From Amycolatopsis umgeniensis (GTDB lineage: Bacteria > Actinomycetota > Actinomycetes > Mycobacteriales > Pseudonocardiaceae): 64,000 nucleotides of DNA. The notes under the pieces are model-generated. The model worked only from the letters and a program-made list of their open reading frames with translations, ran no database searches and was not told the origin of the DNA. This document shows positions 9,554 through 17,415 of this stretch, piece after piece. How positions within the stretch are numbered: the stretch's first letter is position 1; every line of letters begins with the position of its first letter. Position numbers and translations under genes: made by a program. The DNA lies in assembly GCF_014205155.1 (NCBI RefSeq), contig NZ_JACHMX010000001.1:992001-1056000 (forward strand), in the 5' to 3' direction.

Positions 9554-9697
9554 ACATTGCGCGGTTCGGATGACTTCCCGTCGAACGTGTGGACATCACT
9601 TGCGCGGCACGGCAGGCTGGACTACCGCGCACGAAGTCCGAGTCCCCGATGTCGGGCGCACCCTGGCGGCCAGTTCCCCTGAACCTGGAGTGCAGAC

Positions 9698-10387
9698 TTG
9701 GACGAGGTAGCGCCCTCGACGGTACCCGCGGACTCCCGAGCAGCCGCCACGGCGGGGCGGCTGCCCAACCCGGAGAGCAGATTGGTCCGGGCGGCCGTCG
9801 CGGGCGACCCGGACGCGGTCCGGGATTTGGCTCGATTCCTTTCCCCGCACGTGTTCCGCTACTGCGCCGGAAGGCTCGGCGGCACCGGAACGGGTGTCTG
9901 CGACGCGCAGGACTGCGCGCAGGAGGTGTTGCAGGCCGTCCTGATCGCCCTGCCCCGCTACCGGTATCGCCCGGACCGCTTCCTCGCGTTCGTCCTGGGG
10001 ATCGCCGGGCACAAGGTGGCCGATCTCCACCGGCGACGCTCACGCGAACCGGTCGCCTCCGTCCCGGAGATCGCCGACGGCCTGACCCTCTGGGCCCGCC
10101 GCGACCCGGACGAGATCGAACGGCTCGAACACCGGATGCAGGCCGGGGTCCTGCTGGCCAGGCTCCCGATGCCGCACCGGCAGGTCCTCGCCCTCCGGTT
10201 CGTGTTCGGCCTTTCGGCCGAGGAGACGGCCGAAAGGCTCGGCCTGCCCAGCGCCGGCGCGGTCCGCGCAGCCCAGTTCCGGGCATTGACGCGGCTTCGC
10301 GACCTGCTCACCGAGCGGAATGCCCGTTACGTACCCGATGTCCCGGACCTCGAAAAGATGCCCGTCCCCGAGCTCGTCCCGGTATAG
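9698..10387 (+). CDS. sigma-70 family sigma factor, SigD/ShbA type
   Basis: The 229-residue protein has ECF-length architecture. Region 2 covers about residues 30-115 (DAQDCAQEVLQAVL, ALPRYRYRPDRFLAFVLGIAGHKVADLHRR) and region 4 about 145-205 (LPMPHRQVLALRFVFGLSAEETAERLGL). The phrases around PRYR, FLAFVxGIAxHKVAD and GLSAEETA resemble mycobacterial SigD and streptomycete ShbA. The start is TTG, with GGAG eight bases upstream. A run of Cys in and near region 2 (YCAGRLG, CDAQDCAQ) is unusual. No anti-sigma gene adjoins. The downstream secreted hydrolase may be a target. Confidence 0.85.
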   Translation: MDEVAPSTVPADSRAAATAGRLPNPESRLVRAAVAGDPDAVRDLARFLSPHVFRYCAGRLGGTGTGVCDAQDCAQEVLQAVLIALPRYRYRPDRFLAFVLGIAGHKVADLHRRRSREPVASVPEIADGLTLWARRDPDEIERLEHRMQAGVLLARLPMPHRQVLALRFVFGLSAEETAERLGLPSAGAVRAAQFRALTRLRDLLTERNARYVPDVPDLEKMPVPELVPV

Positions 10388-10412
10388 AACCGTCCACTTC
10401 GGACCTTCGTTT

Positions 10413-10431
10413 CTTGTACGCCACTTGTACG
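10413..10431 (+). promoter_or_regulatory. direct repeat CTTGTACG, 11-bp phase
   Basis: CTTGTACG occurs at 10413-10420 and 10424-10431, exactly 11 bp apart, about 50 bp upstream of the secreted hydrolase start. Direct repeats at 11-bp spacing close to a promoter are the arrangement known for SARP binding sites, and two SARP-type regulators are in this window. The link is inference; TTGTAC could equally be a -35 element. Confidence 0.35.
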
Positions 10432-10481
10432 AGGATCTTGCATTCTGTCCACCTATCTGGGGAAACCACTGGAGGACAGCA

Positions 10482-11252
10482 ATGAAGATCCGATCGAGGA
10501 TCGTCGGAAGCGCCATGGGCGCGATCGCGATGGCCGGGGCGATCATGCTCGGCGGGGCGGGCGAGGCGCTGGCGGCGACGGGCACGGTGAACACCGACTC
10601 CGGGGTCGCGGTGACCGTCCGGTCGACCCCGAGCACCGGCGGCAGCGCGGTCGGCACGGTCGCGAGCGGCACCGCCGTCACGATCGACTGCCAGACGAAC
10701 GGCTCGACGGTGACCGGGAAGTACGGCACCACCGACATCTGGGACTACGTGCCGTCCAAGGGCGGCTACATCAGCGACGCCTACGTCTACACCGGTTCCG
10801 ACGGCCGGGTCGCCCCGGACTGCGCCGGCAGCACCCTCTCCTGCTCCACCGCCGGCACCGGCAACCCTCGGACCTGCGCCGAAGCCGTCGCGTGGGCGAA
10901 GGCGCACGTGCACACCAACAACGACCCGGACTACTACCGCTGGTGCGACCGGATCAACTCGTGGGCCTACGGTTGGACCGCGAGCGGTTCGGAAACCGCC
11001 TACGTGCACTGGACCCAGCTCCCGAGTTCGTACAAGCACCCCGGTGACACCCAGGTCCCCGCGGGCGGGCTCGCCTTCTTCAGCAACGGCGGCACCGGGC
11101 ACACGATGATCTCCATCGGCGGCGGCAAGTTCCTGTCGAACGACATCAACGGCCCCGGCAGCTTCACCGAGACCACGATCGCGCAGATCAAGAGCAAGTG
11201 GAACTACACCTATCTCGGCTGGTCGCAGCCGTGGTTCAAGATCAACCACTGA
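10482..11252 (+). CDS. secreted SH3-like / papain-fold (CHAP or NlpC/P60-like) cell-wall hydrolase
   Basis: The 256-residue preprotein has a signal peptide (MKIRSRIVGSAMG, hydrophobic core, LAA cleavage near residue 33). Residues ~35-105 look like a bacterial SH3 domain (GVAVTVRSTPSTGGSAVGTV). The C-terminal ~130 residues resemble a papain-fold hydrolase, with a candidate catalytic Cys in YYRWCDRI and a candidate His in GTGHTMISIGGGKF. Four further Cys in the linker (SCSTAG, RTCAEA) may form disulfides. GGAGGA lies five bases before the ATG. It is followed by a strong hairpin terminator. It is likely to cleave or remodel peptidoglycan outside the cell; the exact bond is unknown. Confidence 0.75.
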   Translation: MKIRSRIVGSAMGAIAMAGAIMLGGAGEALAATGTVNTDSGVAVTVRSTPSTGGSAVGTVASGTAVTIDCQTNGSTVTGKYGTTDIWDYVPSKGGYISDAYVYTGSDGRVAPDCAGSTLSCSTAGTGNPRTCAEAVAWAKAHVHTNNDPDYYRWCDRINSWAYGWTASGSETAYVHWTQLPSSYKHPGDTQVPAGGLAFFSNGGTGHTMISIGGGKFLSNDINGPGSFTETTIAQIKSKWNYTYLGWSQPWFKINH

Positions 11253-11268
11253 CCATCCGAGTCACCTC

Positions 11269-11310
11269 GGAGCGCCGCCGGACGAAGGGGTCCTCGTCCG
11301 GCGGCGCTCC
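11269..11310 (+). terminator. hairpin terminator after the secreted hydrolase
   Basis: A perfect 17-bp GC-rich stem (GGAGCGCCGCCGGACGA at 11269-11285 pairing with 11294-11310) with an 8-nt loop is followed by TTCTTG. It sits 16 bp past the stop at 11252. Confidence 0.85.
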
Positions 11311-11385
11311 TTCTTGTCAGGCTCGCCCAGCACCGGAAAGAGCCCTTTCGTCGCATCGTGATAAAAATCGGCCACTCTGTCGGGT

Positions 11386-11391
11386 TAGAGT
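11386..11391 (+). promoter_or_regulatory. -10 box (TAGAGT) of predicted leaderless PucR gene
   Basis: TAGAGT ends six bases before the ATG at 11398, which would place transcription start at or next to the start codon. No Shine-Dalgarno sequence is visible, which agrees with a leaderless mRNA. Confidence 0.5.
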
Positions 11392-11397
11392 TGACGG

Positions 11398-12576
11398 ATG
11401 GGCACCGAGGCTCTCGCTACTCCCGCACCCAGGGAGCAGCGTGTGCTCATGCAGGCGATGCTCACCCGGCTGCCCGAGTTCAGCGACCGCCTCGCCCAGC
11501 TGCTCAGCGATGAGGACGAGTTCTATCACCAGGTGGACAGCACCGCGCCGGACGAGTTGCGCAAGGTCTGCCGGGCGAATCTCGAGAGGGCGCTGACAGC
11601 GCTCGTCGAAGGCCGGGGGCTCCCCCTCGACGCGGCCCGCAAGACCGGCCTGGCACAGGCCCGGCAGGGTATCCCGTTACCGTCCGTGCTCCGCGCGTTC
11701 CGGATCGGCGGGATCTTCGTCTACGAGCGCCTGCTGGAGCTGGCGGGCCCCGGTTTCATCAACCCCGCGCGCACGGTGGAGATCAATTCCAACGTGTGGA
11801 AGACCATCGACCTCTACTCCGACGCGCTGACCACCGCGTACAGCGAGGTCGCCGCCGAACTTTCCCACGAGAAGCTCGCCCTGCTCGACGGCCTGTTGCA
11901 GGGCCGGTTCGCCACCCAGGCGGAACTCGAGAACGCCGCGAAGGAGCTCGACCTCCCGGCGGCGGGCACGTTCGTCGCCGTCGTGACCGAGACCGTCGAG
12001 CCGAAAGAGCGTCCCGGCGTCGAGGCGCTGCTACGGGCGCGGCGCTGGAAGTCGGCCTGGCGGCCGGGCGCCGAAATCGGGCTGGTCGTGATCGACCGTG
12101 TCGAGGACGTCCGGCGGCTGCGCGACGTACTGGGCGCCCTGCCGCTGGCGGTGGGGATGAGCAGGCCGTTCAACGGCTTCCTCGAGGTGCCGGACGCGGT
12201 GCACCGGGCCCGGATCGCCCGCCGTTCGCTGACCACCGGCACCACCGGTGTCGCCGTCTTCGGCGACTCCCCGGTCACCACGCTGGTCGCGAGCGCGCCC
12301 GCGATGTCGCGGGACGTCGTGCGCTCGGTGCTCACCGGGATCCTCGTGCTGCCCAAGGCCGAACGGCACGTCCTGCTCGACACCCTGGTCGCGTGGTTCG
12401 CCGGGCACGGCTCGGCGAAGGAGGCAGCGGACAGGCTGATCGTCCACCCGAACACGGTCCGCTACCGGCTGCGACGGGTGCAGGAACTGACCAGACGCGA
12501 CCTGTCCGATCCGGTCGACGTCGGCGAACTCTACGTCGCGCTGGAGGCCGTCCGGCTGGCGGACGACGCACGCTAG
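11398..12576 (+). CDS. PucR/CdaR-family transcriptional regulator
   Basis: The 392-residue protein ends in the typical PucR C-terminal helix-turn-helix (GSAKEAADRLIVHPNTVRYRLRRVQELTRRD, about residues 338-368). A GGDEF-like mid-domain lies upstream and a helical N-terminal domain (residues ~15-160) that in relatives is called RsbR-like. No ligand or target can be inferred. The start ATG lacks an upstream ribosome site but has a TAGAGT box six bases before it, so the mRNA is probably leaderless. It is followed, with a 3-bp gap, by the convergent gene at 12580. Confidence 0.88.
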   Translation: MGTEALATPAPREQRVLMQAMLTRLPEFSDRLAQLLSDEDEFYHQVDSTAPDELRKVCRANLERALTALVEGRGLPLDAARKTGLAQARQGIPLPSVLRAFRIGGIFVYERLLELAGPGFINPARTVEINSNVWKTIDLYSDALTTAYSEVAAELSHEKLALLDGLLQGRFATQAELENAAKELDLPAAGTFVAVVTETVEPKERPGVEALLRARRWKSAWRPGAEIGLVVIDRVEDVRRLRDVLGALPLAVGMSRPFNGFLEVPDAVHRARIARRSLTTGTTGVAVFGDSPVTTLVASAPAMSRDVVRSVLTGILVLPKAERHVLLDTLVAWFAGHGSAKEAADRLIVHPNTVRYRLRRVQELTRRDLSDPVDVGELYVALEAVRLADDAR

Positions 12577-12579
12577 GCG

Positions 12580-12960
12580 CTACACCCTGTCCGGCGCCAT
12601 GTCGGCGTCGATGATCCTCGCGAGGTCCAGCAGCGTGTGCCCGAGACCGGGCCGCGCGGTGAGCCGCACCGCGAGCGTGCGGCCACGCGCGGTCGTGGCG
12701 ACCGGCAGGGTCACTTCGGGGTTCGCGGATCTCGTCCACTGTGGACGGCGGCCCGCCGCGGACAGGACGATGTCGGGATGCGGGGACCGCCGCCCGGGCC
12801 GCCACCGTGATCTCCTGGCGTCGAGGTCGCGGATGACGTTGCCGTGCAACGAAAGCAGCGCGGCCACGTCCGCGACGGCGTCACGGAGTTCGACGTCGGT
12901 GATGGAATCCGAGTACGCGCCGATGTCCAGCGCGCGGGGATCGTTCGGGTCCTGCGGCAC
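12580..12960 (-). CDS. hypothetical protein, ~126 residues
   Basis: The N-terminal half has a regular helical pattern (ITDVELRDAVADVAALLSLHGNVIRDLD) and the C-terminal half ends LARIIDADMAPDRV. No signal peptide or membrane segment was seen. GTG 12960 was chosen since AAAGGAA stands five bases upstream; the frame can be extended five codons to 12975 but without a site. No family was recognised. Two palindromes lie about 50-75 bp upstream of the start. The gene ends 3 bp from the convergent PucR gene. Confidence 0.55.
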   Translation of the reverse strand: MPQDPNDPRALDIGAYSDSITDVELRDAVADVAALLSLHGNVIRDLDARRSRWRPGRRSPHPDIVLSAAGRRPQWTRSANPEVTLPVATTARGRTLAVRLTARPGLGHTLLDLARIIDADMAPDRV

Positions 12961-13010
12961 AAAATTCCTTTCCACGCACCGGAAGTCGTCCGATGGTGGT
13001 CCCGCTCACG

Positions 13011-13035
13011 TTGTTCCCGGGAACAAACATGTTTG
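13011..13035. promoter_or_regulatory. two overlapping palindromes (possible operator)
   Basis: TTGTTCCCGGGAACAA (13011-13026) is a perfect 16-bp palindrome. CAAACATGTTTG (13024-13035) is a perfect 12-bp palindrome overlapping it by three bases. They lie upstream of the minus-strand gene at 12960, within the divergent region shared with the DUF3068 gene. The binding protein is unknown. Confidence 0.45.
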
Positions 13036-13089
13036 GCTGCTTGCGCCGAATGGCGGCACCGGTACCACCTTCCGGGCGCACGGCGTGCC

Positions 13090-13106
13090 TGTGACCGTCG
13101 GTCACA
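13090..13106. promoter_or_regulatory. 17-bp dyad TGTGACCGTCGGTCACA
   Basis: This is a perfect dyad with 8-bp arms and a single central base. It resembles a CRP/FNR-type site (TGTGA..TCACA) but with a seven-base rather than six-base spacer. It lies about 80 bp upstream of the DUF3068 gene start. The regulatory role is unproven. Confidence 0.35.
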
Positions 13107-13184
13107 CCTTTGACGCTGACCGGTCCGCCAGCCAGTATCTGGCGACTGATTACCGATGGGTAATGTGTCTCACCAGGAGGACCG

Positions 13185-14219
13185 TTGCGACGTGCGTTGA
13201 GCCTGATCTTCTTGGCCTTAGGGGTGTTCGCCATCGCCGGCGCGGTGTTGCTGCCGACCTATGTGAAACCCGAACTCGCCAAAGTGCCGCTGAACCAGGA
13301 ATCGACGTCGGTCCTCGAAGGAACCGCGTCCAAGGTGCTCGCGGTCAAGACCGAAGACGGCAAGACCGTCACGGAGATCCGTGACGACGCCAAACTGAAG
13401 GCGACAGCCCACGTGGTGGCGAACTTCGCGCCGCCGGAGATGCAGGAGGGCACGGACGTCGCCGTCTGGCTGCTGGCCGTCTCGGTCGTCGATACCCGTG
13501 ACGACACCGTGGTCAGCGCGAGCAAGCGCCAGGTCTGCTTCGACCGCCGCACCGCGGAGGGCTACGTGCCGCCGGGCGGCGACCAGGAGTCGAAGTGCTC
13601 CGACAACAGCAGCTTCGTCACCAAGCTCAAGGAGAAGGCCGAGAAGGAGAACGAGAAGCCCGAGGAGATCCAGGAGTACAAACCGCAGCCCGGTCTGAAC
13701 TTCAAGTTCCCCTTCGGTACCGAGCAGAAGGATTACCAGGTCTACGACGACAACACCGGGCGTGCCGTCCAGGCCCGTTTCAAGGGTGTCGAAGACATCA
13801 AGGGCGTCGAGGTCTACAAGTTCGTCCAGGAGATCCCCGACACGAAGATCTCGACGAAGAAGGTGCCCGGCTCGCTCATCGGCGCCACCGGGGACTCTGT
13901 CGAGGCGGGCCAGTTCTACCAGGGCACCATCACAAGCTGGATCGAGCCGGTGACCGGGATCCAGGTCAAGCAGGAGCAGCGGTCGCACCAGGAACTGCGG
14001 TCCGCCGCGAATCCGACGCCCACCGTGGTCTTCGACGGCAAGCTGACCTTCACCGACGCAACCGTCGACGCGATGGTCAAGCAGGTCGGCGAGAACAAGG
14101 GCAAGCTCGACTTCATCGGGAGCACCGGGCCGATCGTGCTCGGGATCGGCGGGGCGGCCTTCCTGGCGCTCGGAGTCTTCCTGCTGGTGAAGCGCCGCCC
14201 CGCCCCTTCGCGGCACTAG
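13185..14219 (+). CDS. DUF3068 (PorA-like) envelope protein
   Basis: The 344-residue protein has an N-terminal hydrophobic segment (residues ~3-25), a long extracytoplasmic domain and a C-terminal transmembrane helix (GPIVLGIGGAAFLALGVFLLV) ending in a basic tail. This is the usual layout of DUF3068 proteins, the family of Rv0227c of M. tuberculosis. The central part has a strongly charged stretch (KLKEKAEKENEKPEEIQ). The start is TTG at 13185 with AGGAGG five bases upstream. Its stop overlaps the convergent methyltransferase stop by CTAG. It is the first gene of the envelope-polysaccharide locus; the molecular role of the family is not established. Confidence 0.85.
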   Translation: MRRALSLIFLALGVFAIAGAVLLPTYVKPELAKVPLNQESTSVLEGTASKVLAVKTEDGKTVTEIRDDAKLKATAHVVANFAPPEMQEGTDVAVWLLAVSVVDTRDDTVVSASKRQVCFDRRTAEGYVPPGGDQESKCSDNSSFVTKLKEKAEKENEKPEEIQEYKPQPGLNFKFPFGTEQKDYQVYDDNTGRAVQARFKGVEDIKGVEVYKFVQEIPDTKISTKKVPGSLIGATGDSVEAGQFYQGTITSWIEPVTGIQVKQEQRSHQELRSAANPTPTVVFDGKLTFTDATVDAMVKQVGENKGKLDFIGSTGPIVLGIGGAAFLALGVFLLVKRRPAPSRH

Positions 14220-14974
14220 CGCTTGCGCAGCACCATCACCAAATTCCACGACGCGACTTCCCGGACGCCGGGAACACGCACGATCCATTGGGCCCAGGAG
14301 GGGTGGTAGCGCGGATAGACCTCCTGGAGATCGGCGAGCGGCGTGGCCTTCCCCCACCGGATGGCCGCGCCGACCGAAAAGGCGAAAAGGCTCTCCCCGA
14401 ATTTGTTCTTCGGCTCCTTCCCGTTCTTTTCGAGATAACGCCGCCGGGCGTAGGAACCACCGAGGAAATGCCACGGTGCCGTCTCGTGCCCGCCCCACGG
14501 TGAATACCACGGCGTGAACGAGGCGAAAATCGTCCCGCCCGGTTTGGTCACCCGGCACATCTCCGCCAGCATGACCTCGGGTTCGGAAACGTGTTCGAGC
14601 ACGTTCGACGAATAGCAGATGTCCACGGAGCCGGTGCGCACCGGCAGTTCCGTCCCGCTGCCGCGGACCATGTTCTCCCCGGCCTCGCCCCGCGCCGTCA
14701 GCTCGCCGACATCGGGATCCACCCCGAGATAGGTGGCGCCCGCGGCGCGGAACGCGTCCGAGAAATAACCGGGGCCACCGCCGACGTCGACGATGGTTCG
14801 GCCGTTCAACGGAGCGTGCTGGGCCACTTGCGAGACGGAGTCCCCGGCGAGCACCGAGTAGAAACCGTCAGGATCCGTCTGCTCCGTGAGAAAAGCGCGG
14901 AACAACGTCACCGATCTGCGCAGAGTGGCGCGATGAGGCGGCACCGAGAGTGTCACTGACCGATTACCGACCAT
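14216..14974 (-). CDS. class I SAM-dependent methyltransferase (Rv0224c-like)
   Basis: The 252-residue protein has SAM-binding motif I VDVGGGPGYFSD (residues ~63-74), motif II LGVDPD and a post-motif region VDICYSSNVLEHVSEPE typical of the Methyltransf_11 fold. Its size and its position back-to-back with a glycosyltransferase match the Rv0224c/Rv0225 pair of mycobacteria. The target is likely an envelope glycan or lipid precursor, but this is inference. The start ATG has GGAAAG about ten bases upstream. The 85-bp gap to the divergent glycosyltransferase carries the CACCGGTAA motif. Confidence 0.87.
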   Translation of the reverse strand: MVGNRSVTLSVPPHRATLRRSVTLFRAFLTEQTDPDGFYSVLAGDSVSQVAQHAPLNGRTIVDVGGGPGYFSDAFRAAGATYLGVDPDVGELTARGEAGENMVRGSGTELPVRTGSVDICYSSNVLEHVSEPEVMLAEMCRVTKPGGTIFASFTPWYSPWGGHETAPWHFLGGSYARRRYLEKNGKEPKNKFGESLFAFSVGAAIRWGKATPLADLQEVYPRYHPSWAQWIVRVPGVREVASWNLVMVLRKR

Positions 14975-15009
14975 CGAACCATCGCTTTCCGAGAATGATT
15001 CATCTACCG

Positions 15010-15032
15010 TGTACGCACCGGTAACCTAGCAT
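15010..15032 (+). promoter_or_regulatory. shared motif TGTACGCACCGGTAAC with -10 TAGCAT
   Basis: The 16-mer at 15010-15025 lies almost centrally between two divergent starts (14974 and 15060) and just upstream of TAGCAT (15027-15032), a plausible -10 for the glycosyltransferase gene. The same 16 bases recur at 17455-17470, and CACCGGTAA also recurs at 19155-19163. Confidence 0.45.
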
Positions 15033-15059
15033 TGTCGCTAACAGGTTGGGAGAACCACG

Positions 15060-16307
15060 ATGGAACGGCCACGTGTGCTGCTCGTCAACTGGCGCGACAC
15101 CGGCCATCCGGAAGGCGGCGGTTCCGAAAGATACGTCGAGCGGATGGCCGAGGGACTCGCCAAGGCCGGATACCGGGTGGAGATCCAGTGCGCGGCCTAT
15201 CCGGGCGCGAACGCCGGGGAATGGCGCGACGGGGTCCGCTATCGCCGTCGCGGCAACAAGTTCGGTGTCTACCTCCACGCGCTGCGGGCGATCCGGAAGG
15301 CGCACGCGGATCTCGTGGTCGACGTCCAGAACGGGATGCCGTTCTTCGCCAGGCTGGTGGCGGGCTGTCCCGTCCTCGTGCTCGTGCACCACGTCCACAA
15401 GGAACAGTGGATCAGCGCGCTCGGCGAGACGGCGGGCCGGATCGGCTGGTGGATCGAGTCGCGGCTGGCGCCGTGGCTGTTCCGGCACTGCCGCTACGTC
15501 ACGGTTTCCGAGATCACCAAGGGCGAACTCGCCGGCCTCGGCATCGAAGGTTCACGCGTCACCGTGGTACCCAACGGCCTCGACGCTCCCCCGCGCGGCA
15601 AGGCCGTCCGGGAGCCGGAACCGACGCTGGTCGCGGTCAGCAGGCTGGTGCCGCACAAGCGGATCGAGCACGCGATCGACGTCGTAGCCGCGCTGGCACC
15701 GCGCTGGCCGACGTTGCGGCTCGAGGTCGTCGGGCAGGGCCCATGGGAAGAGGTCCTGCGCAAGCACGCCCGTGACCGCGGCGTCGAGGATCGTGTGCGG
15801 CTGCACGGCTGGGTGGACGAGGCCGGGAAACACGAGATCTTGGAACGGTCCTGGCTGCACCTGTGCCCGTCGGTCAAGGAGGGCTGGGGCATCGTCATCA
15901 TGGAGGCCGCCGCGCACGGCGTGCCGTCGGTGGCCTATCGCGCGGCGGGTGGGGTGGCCGAATCCATTGTGGAGGGCAAGACCGGCCTGCTGGCCGACGA
16001 CTTCGCCGAGTTCACCGCGAAGGTGGACGGACTGCTCGCCGATCGGGCGCGCCGGAGCGAAATGGGCCAGGCGGGGGTCACCTGGGCGGGTCTGTTCGAC
16101 TGGGAACACAGCGTGAACCGCTTCGAATCACTCGTGCGCGACGTAGCCGGGGTGGCCATCCCCCATCCGAGGGTCCTGACGCCGCAAGGCTTCCACGATC
16201 CCGTCGGCCAGCCCGGCCGTGGCGGCGTCGTCGAAGTCCTTGCGGCGTGCGCGCACGGTGACGGTGCTCGTGTCCCCGACGGTCGCCGCGCCGAACGCCA
16301 CGCCTGA
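15060..16307 (+). CDS. family 4-type glycosyltransferase (Rv0225-like)
   Basis: This is a GT-B fold glycosyltransferase. The N-terminal acceptor domain begins VLLVNWRDTGHPEGGGSERYVE, with the glycine-rich loop of GT4 enzymes. The nucleotide-sugar domain has PNGLDAPP (~residue 175), SRLVPHKRIEHAID, and the catalytic-site signature CPSVKEGWGIVIMEAAAHGVPSVAY (residues ~270-294, with the EX7E pattern). A normal C-terminus would fall near residue 360. The last ~55 codons (16128-16307) are antisense to the convergent acyltransferase gene and read as non-native, so a frameshift or read-through is suspected. GGGAGA lies before the ATG. It likely adds a sugar to an envelope glycan at the inner membrane face. 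Confidence 0.85.
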   Translation: MERPRVLLVNWRDTGHPEGGGSERYVERMAEGLAKAGYRVEIQCAAYPGANAGEWRDGVRYRRRGNKFGVYLHALRAIRKAHADLVVDVQNGMPFFARLVAGCPVLVLVHHVHKEQWISALGETAGRIGWWIESRLAPWLFRHCRYVTVSEITKGELAGLGIEGSRVTVVPNGLDAPPRGKAVREPEPTLVAVSRLVPHKRIEHAIDVVAALAPRWPTLRLEVVGQGPWEEVLRKHARDRGVEDRVRLHGWVDEAGKHEILERSWLHLCPSVKEGWGIVIMEAAAHGVPSVAYRAAGGVAESIVEGKTGLLADDFAEFTAKVDGLLADRARRSEMGQAGVTWAGLFDWEHSVNRFESLVRDVAGVAIPHPRVLTPQGFHDPVGQPGRGGVVEVLAACAHGDGARVPDGRRAERHA

Positions 16308-17228
16308 GCGGCCGCTGGCGGCGGGATAGAACGCGATCGAGGTGACCGCGTCCGCCACCGAAACGACGCCGAGGTTGGAAACCAGGTAGGTCGAGCCGAG
16401 CCTGCCCGCCAGCAGCCGCGTGCCCAGCCGGGCGATCCTGCTGCTGCCGGCGGGGAAATCGGGTTCCGGCGGCTGCGCGGCCAGTAGCGCGCCCACGTCG
16501 GCCGCGGACGGCCGCGCACCGAGCCGCAACCGGAAGAACGCGCTGTCGTGCTCGGGTTCCGGCGCGGCGCCGCCTCGCCACGACGCGCCGACAGCGGCCA
16601 CCACCCGTGCGGTTTCCTCGCCGTGCCGGGCGTTCCAGTTCTCGGTCAACTGGGCGGCCGCCGCCGCGAAAGCCGAGGAGCCGAACCGCGAGCGAGGGAG
16701 GATCCTGGCGCCGAACACGTCTCCTGGGCGACTTTCGGCCCGTTCCGGGGTGATCCTCGCCGGAGGCGCGAAAATCGCTTCAGCGAGCCTGTGGACGGCC
16801 GAAGTGAAGAAGGAACGATCCGCCGTCCGCGCGCCGATTCCCTTGGCGGCGGACGAGATCGGGACGTCGAGGACGAGTCCGAGGACGGCGAGCAGACCGA
16901 GGCCGTCGAGCGCGCCGTGATGCGCGGCGATCAGCACGACCGGTTCGTCGGTGCCGACAGCGACGCGGAGCAGCGGCGCACCGCGTTCGTACGACGCTTC
17001 GGCGAAACGGTCACGGATCGCCGAGAGTTCCTTGCCCGAAACGGCTTCGACGTCGGGAGCGGCCCCGAGCCAGGGCCGCTCCTCGACCGCGACCGCCAGC
17101 CGCATCCGCGCCTTTTCCGGCGTCAGCACCGAAGACAGCCCGGCTTCCAGGAGAATGCTCCAGGAAACGGTGGGGTCGCCGTAGAGCCCGACGACACGGC
17201 GCGCGTGGTCGGAGGCGAGCTGGGACAC
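16128..17228 (-). CDS. condensation-domain-like acyltransferase
   Basis: The 366-residue protein carries the chloramphenicol acetyltransferase/condensation superfamily signature HHGALDG (HHxxxDG, residues ~102-108) in IAAHHGALDGLGLLAVLG. A second half (SNLGVVSVADAVTSIAFYP, about residue 290) resembles the DFGWG-side strand region, though without that exact motif. No carrier-protein or adenylation domain is attached. It starts with GTG four bases after the DUF2613 stop, so it is in one operon with the DUF2613 gene and the large membrane protein. A role in acylating an envelope glycan or lipid is a fair inference from context. Its 3' end overlaps the convergent glycosyltransferase frame by 180 bp. 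Confidence 0.7.
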   Translation of the reverse strand: MSQLASDHARRVVGLYGDPTVSWSILLEAGLSSVLTPEKARMRLAVAVEERPWLGAAPDVEAVSGKELSAIRDRFAEASYERGAPLLRVAVGTDEPVVLIAAHHGALDGLGLLAVLGLVLDVPISSAAKGIGARTADRSFFTSAVHRLAEAIFAPPARITPERAESRPGDVFGARILPRSRFGSSAFAAAAAQLTENWNARHGEETARVVAAVGASWRGGAAPEPEHDSAFFRLRLGARPSAADVGALLAAQPPEPDFPAGSSRIARLGTRLLAGRLGSTYLVSNLGVVSVADAVTSIAFYPAASGRSGVAFGAATVGDTSTVTVRARRKDFDDAATAGLADGIVEALRRQDPRMGDGHPGYVAHE

Positions 17229-17232
17229 CGGC

Positions 17233-17412
17233 TCAGCGGTTGCCGTAGATGACGCTTTCGGGACCCATGTTCGGGTTGTACTGCTCCTTGATCTTCGCCT
17301 GCACCTGAGGTGCGGCGTCCGGATCGGCGGAGTTCGTCAGCGCGTAACTCCCCCCTGCCGCCGTTGCGAGCCCGATGATGACGGCTGCGGCCGCGCCGAT
17401 GAGGGTGCCCAA
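17233..17412 (-). CDS. DUF2613-family small membrane/secreted protein
   Basis: This 59-residue protein has one N-terminal hydrophobic segment (LIGAAAAVIIGLATAAGGSYAL) followed by a short polar tail ending YNPNMGPESVIYGNR. Length, layout and the tail match DUF2613, the family of the small protein Rv0236A next to aftD in M. tuberculosis (from memory). The start is TTG 17412. Its ribosome site AAGGAGT overlaps the stop codon of the upstream membrane-protein gene, so translation is very likely coupled. It is probably anchored in the cytoplasmic membrane. Its function is unknown. Confidence 0.8.
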   Translation of the reverse strand: MGTLIGAAAAVIIGLATAAGGSYALTNSADPDAAPQVQAKIKEQYNPNMGPESVIYGNR

Positions 17413-17415
17413 GAC

